Assembly (NCBI RefSeq): GCF_000819685.1
Contig: NZ_CDBR01000091.1
Span: 62,001 to 126,000 of the forward strand
Reading direction: 5' to 3'
Source: Aeromonas allosaccharophila
GTDB lineage: Bacteria; Pseudomonadota; Gammaproteobacteria; Enterobacterales; Aeromonadaceae
Length of the DNA stretch: 64,000 bases
Shown here: positions 27,304-36,142 of the stretch, piece after piece
Layout of the letters: each line of letters starts with the position of its first letter
How positions within the stretch are numbered: the stretch's first letter is position 1
Notes under the pieces: model-generated
Database searches by the model: none
Seen by the model: only the letters and a program-made list of their open reading frames with translations
Told to the model about the DNA's origin: nothing
Made by a program: the position numbers and the translations under genes

Positions 27304-30105
27304 TCAGGCCTCGAAGGTGGCGGCATTGAGCCGAAATGCCCGTGGATCGTCGATAAACTGGCCGGTGATCCGCTCGTCATGTTCGTGCCCCTGACCATAG
27401 CTACAGAGGATCAGTCGATCGGAGGTGCGCGAGCGCAGCTGGGTGATAAAGCGCACCAGATCGGCGCGGCTCAACTTGCCCACCTCGTCGCAGACTCTTT
27501 CGCGCTGATCAAACCCCAGATCCTTGTTGCCGATGCTGACCCACAGCCGCTGGCCGCGACTGCGCAGGTTGGCATCCCGCTCGCTCAGCTGGGCTTGCAG
27601 CCCCGCCTTGCTCTCCTGCCACTGCTGCTCGGTGAATTCGAGCATGGCGAGCGGGAAGAGGTCGATAAACTCCTCCACCGCATCCAGCAGGATCTGCGGC
27701 CCCGCCACCGGCGACTGGATATAGAAGATCAGGCCCGGATGGCGATTGAGGGGCAGGTTGCCAGCGCCCACCACATAACCCAGTTGCTGGCGGGTGCGCA
27801 GCTCGTGGAAGAAGGTGGAGGACATGATGTGGTTCGCCAAAGTGAAGCAGGCGAGATCTCGCGCCCGGGTGGTACGGGACTGGTAGTAGACCAGCAGTGC
27901 CGAGTCTTCGTGATCGCAACCCTGCTCGCGAATAAGGGTGCCCCTGTCCTGAATGGAGATGAGCGGGCGGCGGGTCTCGCCACTCGGCTTGCTGCTGGTG
28001 CCATTGATATCGCTCAGGTGACGCTCCATCAGGGCGGCCAGCTCCAGCGCTTCGGCGGCAGTCCAGTCGCCATGCACCAGGGCTTCGACATGCACCTCGC
28101 CAAACAGCTGGGCCACGAAGCCGGGCATCTCTTCCAGCTCGACGGTGCGCAGGTGACGCAGCAACTGCTCGAATGGCGGGTTGTTGGGTTGCAACAGGCT
28201 GGTGAGCTGGTTAAAGAGCTGGGAGATGGGGCGCGCCTTGGACTGGTTGTCCCAGTTGCGAATGAGCTGCTCCTTGATCTCGGCGAAGCGACCCGGATCC
28301 GGATACCCCAGGGTGCGGTTGCCGAGGATCATGTCGAGCAACAGCGGCTGCTTGTCGGCAAAACCGCTCAGGTTGATGGTAAAGCCCCCCTGATGGGCAT
28401 AGATCTGGTAACCCAGCCCCGCCAGCTCCGCCGGATAGGTGAGGGCGTTGAGGTGGTCGGCCAACAGCTCCACGGCGAGGCGCGCCATGGCGATATTGCG
28501 CGGATTTTTGACCGCATGTTCGCTGTCGATGGAGATATAGAGATTGCCCTTGGGCACACTGAACAGGTGCTCATGGAGGTGCCAGAGGCGAAAACCGGGG
28601 CGATCGATAAGGCATGCGGGCATGTCGGCGGCAAGCTCTGGCGCGCGCGGATCGAGCCGGCTGCTGATAAAGGGGTTGGGCTTGGGCAGCGCCAGCGCCG
28701 GATCCGGCTCGCTCTGCTGCCAGCGAATTTTCTCGGCCTCGGTAATGGTCGCCACGCTGTAGGGGGTCTGATACCAGCGGGCCAGCCGATCGGTCGCTAC
28801 TTCCGGCGCAGTGATGGTAATACGCAAATTGTGCGGGGTGAGCTTGGCGAGGAAGCGGCGGATCAGCTGCTCGTCATATTCGCGCATCATGTAGTCGCCG
28901 TAGAGCAGATCCTCAGGCTGGTAACTAAAGAGGTTGAGCACCAGCCCCGACACCGTATCGAGGGGGCGGCCGCGCTCCTGAAAGCGAAACGCCGATTCGA
29001 GCACGGTCCGTTTTTCGTCATAGCGCCAGCTCTGCAGCCCTTCGCGGCCAATCAGTTTCAGATAGCCAAACAGGGCGGCGAGGATGTCATCCACATGCTC
29101 AAGGCCCAAGGGGGTCAGGCCAAAGTTGACGCCAAAATCCTTGAAGTTGGCGCCGCTGATGCCACCACCTGCCGAGAGCTGGTTGACCCAGCCTTTCGCC
29201 TTGAGCAGGGAGAGCAGGCTGCCATCCCCCTCGTAGCCAATCAGATGGCTCAGGAAGGTGAGGGGCTTTTTGTCGTAAAACTCGTCCACATTGGGCAAGG
29301 GGAAGCTCAGCGACAGCTTGCGGGTCTCCTTGACCGGATTGATGTGGATGCGCACGCCGAGATCATCGAGCCGATAGAGCGGCATGGTGAGAGTCGGGGT
29401 TCCCAAATTGCGATTCAAAATGGGAGCAAAGTAGCGACAGCACCACTGCAACTGGGTATCGATGGATTCCGGCGAGATCATCACCAACGCCATGCGATCC
29501 GCGCTGTAGTGGCTTTCGTAAAAACGGATAAGGTCGGAGCGCAGATCCCGTCCCGGCAGATCGGCCAGGGTATCGAGGTTGCCCACCGAGAACTTGGAGA
29601 AGGGGTGCGCCGGGTTGACCGTCTCTTTATGCACCTGATAGCTGCGGCGCATGTCATCCTGCAGCTTGAGGCGATACTCGGAGTCGACCGCGTTGCGCTC
29701 CTTGTCCACCCACTCCGGATCAAAGGTGGGGCAGATAAAGAACTGGGAGAAGCGATCCAGCCCTGCTTCGAAGAAGCCGTTGTCGATCTCGAAGAAGAAG
29801 TTGGTGAACTCGGTACCGGTCCAGGCGTTGTTGCTGCCGCCATGACGGCTCATAAATTGCTGGTACTCACCAGGCTTGGGGTAGGTGCAGGTGCCGAGAA
29901 ACAGCATGTGCTCGAGAAAATGGGCCATTCCCTGCCGATCGGCGGGGTCGTCAAAATGGCCGGTATTGACCGCCAGCGAGGCGGCGGATTTGTCGGTGTC
30001 GGGATCACAAATCAACAAGACCCTGAGCCGGTTGGCCAGCTCCAGAAAATGGTATTGCCGATGGTCATTGGGACTGGCATATGGGCTCATTGGCGTGTGA
30101 CTCAC
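27304..30105 (-). CDS. Insulinase-family (M16) zinc metalloprotease
   Basis: The 933-residue protein has the four-domain length of protease III/insulysin. The inverted zinc motif H62-FLE-H66 with E65 as catalytic base is near the N-terminus in GMAHFLEHMLFLGT, and the third zinc ligand lies in the ERNAVDSEY segment. Unlike E. coli PtrA no signal peptide is visible (MSHTPMSPYASPNDHRQY), so it appears cytoplasmic. It degrades peptides and small proteins inside its closed chamber. A second methionine at residue 6 is an alternative start. It is divergent from sixA. Confidence 0.95.
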   Translation of the reverse strand: MSHTPMSPYASPNDHRQYHFLELANRLRVLLICDPDTDKSAASLAVNTGHFDDPADRQGMAHFLEHMLFLGTCTYPKPGEYQQFMSRHGGSNNAWTGTEFTNFFFEIDNGFFEAGLDRFSQFFICPTFDPEWVDKERNAVDSEYRLKLQDDMRRSYQVHKETVNPAHPFSKFSVGNLDTLADLPGRDLRSDLIRFYESHYSADRMALVMISPESIDTQLQWCCRYFAPILNRNLGTPTLTMPLYRLDDLGVRIHINPVKETRKLSLSFPLPNVDEFYDKKPLTFLSHLIGYEGDGSLLSLLKAKGWVNQLSAGGGISGANFKDFGVNFGLTPLGLEHVDDILAALFGYLKLIGREGLQSWRYDEKRTVLESAFRFQERGRPLDTVSGLVLNLFSYQPEDLLYGDYMMREYDEQLIRRFLAKLTPHNLRITITAPEVATDRLARWYQTPYSVATITEAEKIRWQQSEPDPALALPKPNPFISSRLDPRAPELAADMPACLIDRPGFRLWHLHEHLFSVPKGNLYISIDSEHAVKNPRNIAMARLAVELLADHLNALTYPAELAGLGYQIYAHQGGFTINLSGFADKQPLLLDMILGNRTLGYPDPGRFAEIKEQLIRNWDNQSKARPISQLFNQLTSLLQPNNPPFEQLLRHLRTVELEEMPGFVAQLFGEVHVEALVHGDWTAAEALELAALMERHLSDINGTSSKPSGETRRPLISIQDRGTLIREQGCDHEDSALLVYYQSRTTRARDLACFTLANHIMSSTFFHELRTRQQLGYVVGAGNLPLNRHPGLIFYIQSPVAGPQILLDAVEEFIDLFPLAMLEFTEQQWQESKAGLQAQLSERDANLRSRGQRLWVSIGNKDLGFDQRERVCDEVGKLSRADLVRFITQLRSRTSDRLILCSYGQGHEHDERITGQFIDDPRAFRLNAATFEA

Positions 30106-30252
30106 GTTGGATTTATTTGAATTTAAACATGATTATCGACCCCGCTATCCCGTCAGGCAAACCCTTTTCTGAGAGGTAGCGCAATTGTTTCCACACCCGT
30201 GGCGGGGTAAGATCCCCCGGCTATCAAAACAGGCCCGTTGGGCGAGGTTGTA

Positions 30253-30720
30253 ATGAAGATCTATATCATGCGTCATGGCCAGGCTGGCATGAATGCGAAA
30301 ACAGATGAACAGCGTCCATTGACCGAGCAGGGTATTGAAGAGTCTATCCAGATGGCCCGCTGGCTGGCGCCTCAGCTGATTGGCCCGCTGGATCGGGTGA
30401 TCCACAGCAACTATCTGCGGGCACGCCAGACCTGGCAAGCCATATGCAGTGAATTACCTGACGCAGCAGCCGTTGAAGAGAGTGGCGACATTACCCCTTA
30501 CGGTGATCCCGCTTTCGTGGCCAGCTACCTCACCACTTTGGCTGAACAACATGACCAAATCCTGATGGTCAGCCATCTGCCGCTGGTGGGTTATCTGGTG
30601 CAAAGCCTCTGCCCGACCGCAGGAGCACCCATGTTCGCCACCTCGGGGATCGCCTGTATCGAGTGGCACGATGGCAAAGGAGCCTTGCTCTGGCTCGAAG
30701 GGCCGCATACAATAGGCTAA
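30253..30720 (+). CDS. sixA: Phosphohistidine phosphatase SixA
   Basis: The 155-residue protein begins MKIYIMRHGQAG, with the RHG motif and catalytic H8 of the histidine phosphatase superfamily, and has a second conserved histidine in VSHLPLVGYL. Length fits SixA, which removes phosphate from the HPt domain of hybrid kinases (ArcB) and from the nitrogen PTS protein. The start at 30253 was preferred over an upstream GTG-type start because it gives the family N-terminus. It is probably monocistronic. Confidence 0.93.
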   Translation: MKIYIMRHGQAGMNAKTDEQRPLTEQGIEESIQMARWLAPQLIGPLDRVIHSNYLRARQTWQAICSELPDAAAVEESGDITPYGDPAFVASYLTTLAEQHDQILMVSHLPLVGYLVQSLCPTAGAPMFATSGIACIEWHDGKGALLWLEGPHTIG

Positions 30721-30853
30721 AAGTTAATAAAAAGTTATAGATTGAATTTTTTGGGAAGAGATGGGCGAGTTTTCCGGATTTTTATAAATACTTTACGGAA
30801 TTAATTCGCAGAAGCTGCTGTCATACGGATACAACTGCAAGAGGTTGCAAACG

Positions 30854-31060
30854 ATGAGAGTGTTCAAGAAGTACCTGCCACTGATGGTGGCAAAGCACGT
30901 CAAAACCTTCTTTAAAGGTCGGATTTACATCCATGGTCGGGGGCGGTTTGATTTCCAATCCGGTTTGTTGCTGATGCCGAATCCGGCGGATATTCCCCAC
31001 CGCCAGACAGTCACCGAGGTCAACGAGCTGATCTCCAGACTGCACATGGATGCCGCGTGA
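30854..31060 (+). CDS. Small conserved-looking protein of unknown function
   Basis: The 68-residue product MRVFKKYLPLMVAKHVKTFF... is basic, with a short hydrophobic stretch at 8-15, a central GRIYIHGRGRFDFQSG segment that looks like a beta hairpin, and a helical C-terminus. AGAGG nine bases before the ATG supports it, and a terminator follows at 31088. There is no signal peptide or metal motif. I do not recognise the family. Confidence 0.7.
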   Translation: MRVFKKYLPLMVAKHVKTFFKGRIYIHGRGRFDFQSGLLLMPNPADIPHRQTVTEVNELISRLHMDAA

Positions 31061-31087
31061 TGCGCTTCTGAACCTGTTTCTGCACTG

Positions 31088-31116
31088 ATATGCCCGCACT
31101 TTTGCGGGCATATTTG
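31088..31116 (+). terminator. Terminator after the 68-residue gene
   Basis: An 11-bp stem ATATGCCCGCA / TGCGGGCATAT with a four-base loop is followed by a short T tract. Confidence 0.75.
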
Positions 31117-31224
31117 TTTCTGGCGACTGGCGTTCACCGCGTGGCTGTTCAGGCCCACACCTTTGTTTATCTCCCATCGCCCCCTATACTGGCCCGCTGT
31201 TGTCTCTTCGGTCTGGATCTTCTC

Positions 31225-32142
31225 ATGCCCCTTGCCTTTCTGTTTCCCTTTTCCTGCATTGCCATCTGGGCTGGCAATGGCATCGTCAGCAAACTGGCGG
31301 TTGGTGTTTTGTCTCCCGCAGCCTTGGCCTGGTCGCGCTGGGTGGTGGCTGCGCTGGTATTAAGCCCGTTTCTGGCCCGTCGGGTATGGCGTGCGCGTGC
31401 CCGCATTCGTGCCGGTTTTTGGCAGATCGCCATGCTGGCCTTGCTGGGCATGGTGCTCAACCAGACTTTTGGGTACTACGCGGCGCAAACGCTGGGAGCC
31501 ACCGAGATGGGGTTGATGATGGGACTGACGCCGCTGCTGACCGTGCTGTTCAGCATCTGGCTGCTGCGCGAGCGGCCCACCTGGGGCGCCGTGCTGGGGG
31601 CGCTGCTTTCCATCCTTGGCTTGTCTATCTTGCTGGGGCAGGGGGATCCGACCCGGCTGTTTACCCAAGGCATTCATATCGGCTCTGTCTATATGCTGAT
31701 TTCGGCGGGCACTTATGCCCTTTACAGTGTGCTGCTCAAGAAGTGGGATCTTGGGCTCGACAACTGGTCGCTGCTCTATGGTCAGGTGATCTGCAGTGTG
31801 GTGATCCTGACCCCCTTCTTTTTGCTGATGGATGGCCAGTGGCCTGATGGGCGGGCCCTGTGGCTGATCCTCTATGCCGGTATCCCCACTTCGGCGCTCT
31901 CGCCCTGGCTCTGGATGCAGGGTATCGCCCTGCTCGGTGCCAACCGTACCGCCATCTTTATGAACCTGCTGCCGGTGATGACGGCTGGCCTTGCCATCAC
32001 CCTGCTGGGTGAGCGGTTGACCAGCTATCACCTGATCGGGGGCGGTCTGACCCTGCTGGGTGTCTTGCTGGCACAGCTGCTGGTGCGTCCGGTGGTGATG
32101 GGTCGCCGCCGGGTAGTGCTGGCTCCTTGCCCCGAAGAGTAA
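31225..32142 (+). CDS. EamA/DMT-superfamily transporter
   Basis: From ATG 31225 (MPLAFLFPFSCIAIWAGNGIVSKL) the protein has 305 residues and ten predicted membrane helices in two EamA repeats; the longer frame from 31090 runs through the preceding terminator. Typical are the first helix with IWAGNGIVSK, TEMGLMMGLTPLLTVLFS and the second-repeat ANRTAIFMNLLPVMTAGLAITLLGE split over two helices. It is probably a metabolite or drug exporter in the inner membrane, substrate unknown. A terminator shared with sulA follows. Confidence 0.9.
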   Translation: MPLAFLFPFSCIAIWAGNGIVSKLAVGVLSPAALAWSRWVVAALVLSPFLARRVWRARARIRAGFWQIAMLALLGMVLNQTFGYYAAQTLGATEMGLMMGLTPLLTVLFSIWLLRERPTWGAVLGALLSILGLSILLGQGDPTRLFTQGIHIGSVYMLISAGTYALYSVLLKKWDLGLDNWSLLYGQVICSVVILTPFFLLMDGQWPDGRALWLILYAGIPTSALSPWLWMQGIALLGANRTAIFMNLLPVMTAGLAITLLGERLTSYHLIGGGLTLLGVLLAQLLVRPVVMGRRRVVLAPCPEE

Positions 32143-32189
32143 TCTTGCGTGAAAGCGTAGAGGGGCCAAGTGGCCTGCTTGGCCTTCAA

Positions 32190-32225
32190 TGAAAAGCGCC
32201 TGCAGCAATGCAGGCGCTTTTTCAT
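32190..32225. terminator. Bidirectional terminator between the DMT transporter and sulA
   Basis: A long stem TGAAAAGCGCCTGCA / TGCAGGCGCTTTTTCA with a four-base loop has A- and T-rich ends, between convergent genes. Confidence 0.93.
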
Positions 32226-32313
32226 GTTGTTTGTTTTTTCAGGGATTTTACTGAGTAATGATGGCAATGGCTTTGTCGTTGCAGCCATGTCCAACAATGG
32301 GCCAAATTTTAAC

Positions 32314-32799
32314 TTAGTGATTGAGATAGATATCCTGCTCTGCATAGGCCAGCAGCGGCGTGCTGGGGTTAGCGCGTTTCGCGCCAAAGAAGCGGGTCAG
32401 TACACCGGATTGTTGCCCCAGACGCTGCAGCTTGACGTGATCCAGCTCGATCTGCTCGGGTAGCCAGGTAAACACAGCGGCGCAGTGACCATTGCCCAGG
32501 CTGCGTTCCAGGGTTTGCTGCCAGTTCTTGATTTTGGGGCTGTGCACTACCAGCACTCTGTTGGGATCGATGCCTCGCTCTTCCAGGTGGCTTGCTGTGG
32601 GGCGTCCCGGCGGGGCGATCAACAAGATCCAGCCGGTATGAGAGTCACCTAACTTGCTCAGCTCGCTGAGAAACTGATCCTCAGCCTGGATAGTCACACC
32701 ATAATGAGCCGACTCTGCCTTGCAGGCGGTTCTGGTTGGCCAGGGGTTGCTCATGGCACGATTCATCGCAAAGGACAGTGAGTGCAGGGGCTGGTTCAT
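32314..32799 (-). CDS. sulA: SOS cell-division inhibitor SulA
   Basis: The start at 32799 (MNQPLHSLSFAMNRAM) has AGGAAA nine bases upstream and gives 161 residues, near the 169 of E. coli SulA; the longer frame overlaps the LexA box. The core matches the SulA/RecA-like fold by pattern: GWILLIAPPGRPTASHLEERGID, VLVVHSPKI, LERSLGNGHCAAVFTWLPEQ and GQQSGVLTRFF. SulA binds FtsZ and blocks septation during DNA damage. A near-perfect LexA site at 32827-32842 confirms SOS control. It is normally removed by Lon. Confidence 0.88.
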   Translation of the reverse strand: MNQPLHSLSFAMNRAMSNPWPTRTACKAESAHYGVTIQAEDQFLSELSKLGDSHTGWILLIAPPGRPTASHLEERGIDPNRVLVVHSPKIKNWQQTLERSLGNGHCAAVFTWLPEQIELDHVKLQRLGQQSGVLTRFFGAKRANPSTPLLAYAEQDIYLNH

Positions 32800-32826
32800 A
32801 TACGGTTTCCTGTATGAATATCCAAG

Positions 32827-32842
32827 CTGTATGCGCATACAG
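32827..32842 (-). promoter_or_regulatory. LexA (SOS) box upstream of sulA
   Basis: CTGTATGCGCATACAG is a perfect 16-base palindrome of the type CTGT-N8-ACAG. It is centred about 35 bases upstream of the sulA start, consistent with tight LexA repression. Confidence 0.93.
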
Positions 32843-33028
32843 TAGTTCTATCCTGAGGCAGTGACAAGGTGTTTTTGCTGAAAAATGTGATGGTGTTGGC
32901 ATGCACCCTTAATAACATTATGTTTTTAAACGTTATTTAATATAAAACCAGCTGGGTGTTTTTCGTACTATGGACAAACCTTGTGTAACCGCTCATGGTT
33001 ATACAGGTCATTTAAAGGAGGTGCCGCC

Positions 33029-33226
33029 ATGGATATCAGTACCTTGCAGCGTCTGGATGCCAACATCTTGTTGGGCATCATCAATGAGAAGCTAAGGCTT
33101 GAGTGTGACGGGCTGGAGGAGCTGCTGGCCTATTACGATATGAGTGAAGAGCAGTTGGCAGGGCGTCTGGATCAGATTGGGTACCATTACGATCCATTGA
33201 GCAATCAGTTCAAGGCACATCGCTGA
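33029..33226 (+). CDS. DUF4250 family small protein
   Basis: The 65-residue protein MDISTLQRLDANILLGIINEKLR... has a very strong ribosome site, AAAGGAGGTG, seven bases before the ATG. The helical pattern ILLGIINEKLRLEC-(10)-LLAYYDMSEEQL and the end YHYDPLSNQFK match DUF4250, a short family with a helix-turn-helix-like look in many gut and aquatic bacteria. Function is unknown. It is monocistronic, 375 bases before glgP, with a perfect palindrome just downstream. Confidence 0.8.
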   Translation: MDISTLQRLDANILLGIINEKLRLECDGLEELLAYYDMSEEQLAGRLDQIGYHYDPLSNQFKAHR

Positions 33227-33601
33227 GGGTGCAATGATTGCTTCATATTTATACGGTAATTTTTCAGGCGCGTTGAAACCGGTTTCAACGCGCTGTCTTG
33301 TTGCCTATTTTCAGGGATTTTCAAGGCTTGGCAATCTCTGAAAACCTATTCATGTCATATTATTTTTATTTATCCATTAACGTGCTGATAAAAAAGGGAA
33401 TTTTTGTTTTTCTGTAATCAGTTAAAGGAAAGGGTTTTCAAGCTTTTCAGGCTGTTTTTATCGGTTAAAGTGTGACTTGCGTTAACTTTTAATTCTGCCG
33501 CTTTAGTTAGTATTCTCACGCCGGTACATATTTTGAGATAACAACAGCGCCGGTCCCGCAAGCGGGATAACAATTTTATTTGTAACGAAGGAATATGGTT
33601 T
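33227..33601. other. Gap between the DUF4250 gene and glgP
   Basis: It holds the 26-base palindrome at 33268-33293, then AT-rich sequence that must contain the glgP promoter, and a small CCCGC / GCGGG hairpin at about 33557-33568 near the glgP ribosome site. No further gene is seen. Confidence 0.6.
33268..33293. promoter_or_regulatory. Perfect 26-base palindrome, LacI-family operator candidate
   Basis: The left arm GCGCGTTGAAACC is followed directly by its exact complement. The core TTGAAACCGGTTTCAA is CG-centred with TGAAAC arms, the style of LacI-family sites (E. coli AscG recognises TGAAACCGGTTTCA). It lies 42 bases after the DUF4250 stop and about 310 before glgP. A terminator is less likely because there is no loop and no T run. 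Confidence 0.5.
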
Positions 33602-36076
33602 ATGGCTACCAAGAAGAAGACAGACCAGGATCTCCAACTGGATAAAGATCAGCTCAAGGCGAGTATCGTGCGTCACCTGCGTTCTACCTTGGGAACAAGC
33701 GAACAGAAAGCCTCTCCCGAAGCGTGGTGGAAAGCCACTGCTGCGGCCGTCAATGAACAGGTGTACGAGCGCCTGACCCGCACTCAGCAGACTCACTTCA
33801 AGAAAGATACTCGTGCGATTCACTATCTCTCTGCTGAATTCCTGATGGGACGATTGACCTCCAACAACCTGCACAACCTCTCCCTCTACAAGACTTGCGA
33901 AGAGGCACTGAGCGAACTCGGTCTGGAACTGACCGATCTGTGCGAACAAGAGCCGGACATGGCACTCGGCAACGGCGGCCTGGGTCGTCTGGCTGCCTGC
34001 TTTATTGACTCGCTGGCCACCCTGAACTATCCGGCGGTTGGTTACGGTATCCATTACGAACACGGTCTGTTCCGTCAGGAGATCCAGGATGGCCGCCAGA
34101 TCGAGCGTCCGGACTCCTGGCGAGAATATGGCAACCCCTGGGAGATCTGCCGTCCCGAGTCGGTGCAAGAAGTGCCGCTCTACGGCTACGTCGAGACTGT
34201 GTTTGGTGACAATGGCGGCCTGAAGAAGGTATGGCACGCCGGTCGCAAGATCAAAGGGGTGCCTTGGGATATTCCGGTGGTCGGTTTTGGTGGCCACACC
34301 GTCAACATCTTGCGTCTGTGGGAATCCCGTGCCTCCGAGTTTTTCGATTGGGACGTGTTCAACGCCGGTGGTTACATCGACTCCCAGGCTGAAAAAGCCC
34401 AGGCCGAGACCATCTCCAAGGTGCTCTATCCGAACGATGAGACCGATGCAGGTAAAGAGCTGCGGCTGATCCAGCAGTACTTCTTCTGTGCTTGCTCCAT
34501 CAAGGACATCATGCGCCGCTACAAGCGGGTCCATGGTGCCGATTTCAGCAACTTTGCCGCGCAAATTGCCATTCAGCTCAACGATACTCACCCGACTGTC
34601 GCCATCCCCGAATTGATGCGGGTGCTGGTGGACGAGGAAGATCTGAACTGGGATGCCGCCTGGGCCATCTGCTATCACGTCTTCTCCTACACCAACCACA
34701 CCCTGCTGCCGGAAGCGCTGGAGAAGTGGTCGGTCAGTCTGTTCGAGAAAGTGCTGCCTCGCCATCTGGAAGTGATTTACGAGATCAACGCCCGCTTCCT
34801 GAGCGAGCTGGTCGAGCCCAAGTGGCCGGGCAACGATGCCATCAAGGCCAAGCTCTCCATCATCGAAGAGGGAGATGTACGCAAGGTTCGCATGGGTAAT
34901 CTGTGCGTGATCGGCTCGTCCAAAGTGAACGGTGTGGCCGAAATCCACTCCAAGCTGGTGAAGGAAGATCTCTTCCCCGAGTATGCCGAGCTGTGGCCGG
35001 AAAAAATGTGCAACGTGACCAACGGGGTGACCCCGCGTCGCTGGCTGCTGGCGTGCAACCCGGAACTGGCTGGCCTCTACAACGAAGTGGTGGGCAAGGA
35101 GTGGCCGCTGCAACTGGACAAGCTGCGTGGCGTGGTGAAATTTGCCGACGACAAGGCGTTCCAGCAGCAGTTCATGACCATCAAGCGTCACAACAAAGAG
35201 AAGCTGGTCAAGGTCATCAAGGACGAAACCGGTATCGATGTCAGTGCCGAGGCGATCTTTGACGTTCAGATTAAGCGTCTGCACGAGTACAAGCGTCAGC
35301 AGCTGAACCTCATTCACATCATGGCGCTCTATCGTCGTCTGCTGGCCAACCCGGACTATGACATGCACCCGCGCGTGTTCATCTTCGGCTCCAAAGCGGC
35401 GCCTGGTTACAAGCTGGCCAAAGATATCATCTATGCCATCAACAAGCTGGCGGATCGGGTCAATAACGACGCCCGTATCCAGGGCAAGCTGAAAGTGGTG
35501 TTCATGCCGAACTACCGCGTGAGCCTGGCCGAGAAGCTGATCCCGGCGGCCGATGTCTCCGAGCAGATCTCCACTGCTGGCTACGAAGCCTCAGGTACCG
35601 GCAACATGAAGATGGCGCTCAACGGTGCGATCACCATCGGGACGCTGGACGGCGCCAACATCGAGATCGCTGAAGAGGCGGGTGCGGAAAACTGTGCCAT
35701 CTTCGGTCTGAACGTGGACGAGGTGAAGTCGTTGAAGGCGCGCGGTTACAACCCGTACGACTTCTACTATGCCAACTCCGAGCTCAAAGCCGTGCTGGAC
35801 TGGTTTGATACCGACTACTTCACGCCGGGTCGCCCGGGTGAGCTGGCCTCCATCAAGCGCTCCTTGCTGGAAGGGGGAGACCCTTACCTGACCCTGGCGG
35901 ACTTCCAGTCCTACTCGGATGCACACAAGCTGATCGATACCTGGTATCGGGATCCGGCGCTGTGGGCGAAGAAGGCCATCATCAACTCGGCCACCATGGG
36001 CAAGTTCAACTCCGACCGCTCCATTCAGGACTATGTGGATCGGATCTGGGCGCTGAAGCCCTGCAACATCGGCTAA
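33602..36076 (+). CDS. glgP: Glycogen/maltodextrin phosphorylase
   Basis: The 824-residue protein has the length of bacterial alpha-glucan phosphorylases. The family opening HYLSAEFLMGRLTSNNL, the ALGNGGLGRLAACFIDS loop, QLNDTHPT and the PLP lysine in EASGTGNMKMALNGA are all present. It releases glucose-1-phosphate from glycogen or maltodextrin in the cytoplasm. No malQ or other glg gene is nearby, so GlgP versus MalP cannot be settled from context. A palindrome 300 bases upstream might bind a LacI-family regulator. A strong terminator follows. Confidence 0.96.
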   Translation: MATKKKTDQDLQLDKDQLKASIVRHLRSTLGTSEQKASPEAWWKATAAAVNEQVYERLTRTQQTHFKKDTRAIHYLSAEFLMGRLTSNNLHNLSLYKTCEEALSELGLELTDLCEQEPDMALGNGGLGRLAACFIDSLATLNYPAVGYGIHYEHGLFRQEIQDGRQIERPDSWREYGNPWEICRPESVQEVPLYGYVETVFGDNGGLKKVWHAGRKIKGVPWDIPVVGFGGHTVNILRLWESRASEFFDWDVFNAGGYIDSQAEKAQAETISKVLYPNDETDAGKELRLIQQYFFCACSIKDIMRRYKRVHGADFSNFAAQIAIQLNDTHPTVAIPELMRVLVDEEDLNWDAAWAICYHVFSYTNHTLLPEALEKWSVSLFEKVLPRHLEVIYEINARFLSELVEPKWPGNDAIKAKLSIIEEGDVRKVRMGNLCVIGSSKVNGVAEIHSKLVKEDLFPEYAELWPEKMCNVTNGVTPRRWLLACNPELAGLYNEVVGKEWPLQLDKLRGVVKFADDKAFQQQFMTIKRHNKEKLVKVIKDETGIDVSAEAIFDVQIKRLHEYKRQQLNLIHIMALYRRLLANPDYDMHPRVFIFGSKAAPGYKLAKDIIYAINKLADRVNNDARIQGKLKVVFMPNYRVSLAEKLIPAADVSEQISTAGYEASGTGNMKMALNGAITIGTLDGANIEIAEEAGAENCAIFGLNVDEVKSLKARGYNPYDFYYANSELKAVLDWFDTDYFTPGRPGELASIKRSLLEGGDPYLTLADFQSYSDAHKLIDTWYRDPALWAKKAIINSATMGKFNSDRSIQDYVDRIWALKPCNIG

Positions 36077-36091
36077 TCAGATGCAGAAATG

Positions 36092-36124
36092 AAAAAACCC
36101 CCGCAAAAATGCGGGGGTTTTTGT
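36092..36124. terminator. Bidirectional terminator between glgP and the DASS transporter
   Basis: The stem AAAAACCCCCGCA / TGCGGGGGTTTTT with loop AAAA lies 16 bases after the glgP stop, between convergent genes. Confidence 0.95.
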
Positions 36125-36142
36125 TTATTGGGGGGAGGTAGA

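Noticed and set aside
27379..30120. 913-codon open frame antisense to the insulinase-type protease
   Set aside because: It is the mirror of a clear M16 protease in high-GC sequence; its residues are low in recognisable motifs and it has no ribosome site.
33503..35368. 621-codon open frame antisense to glgP
   Set aside because: Shadow of glycogen phosphorylase; no family resemblance.
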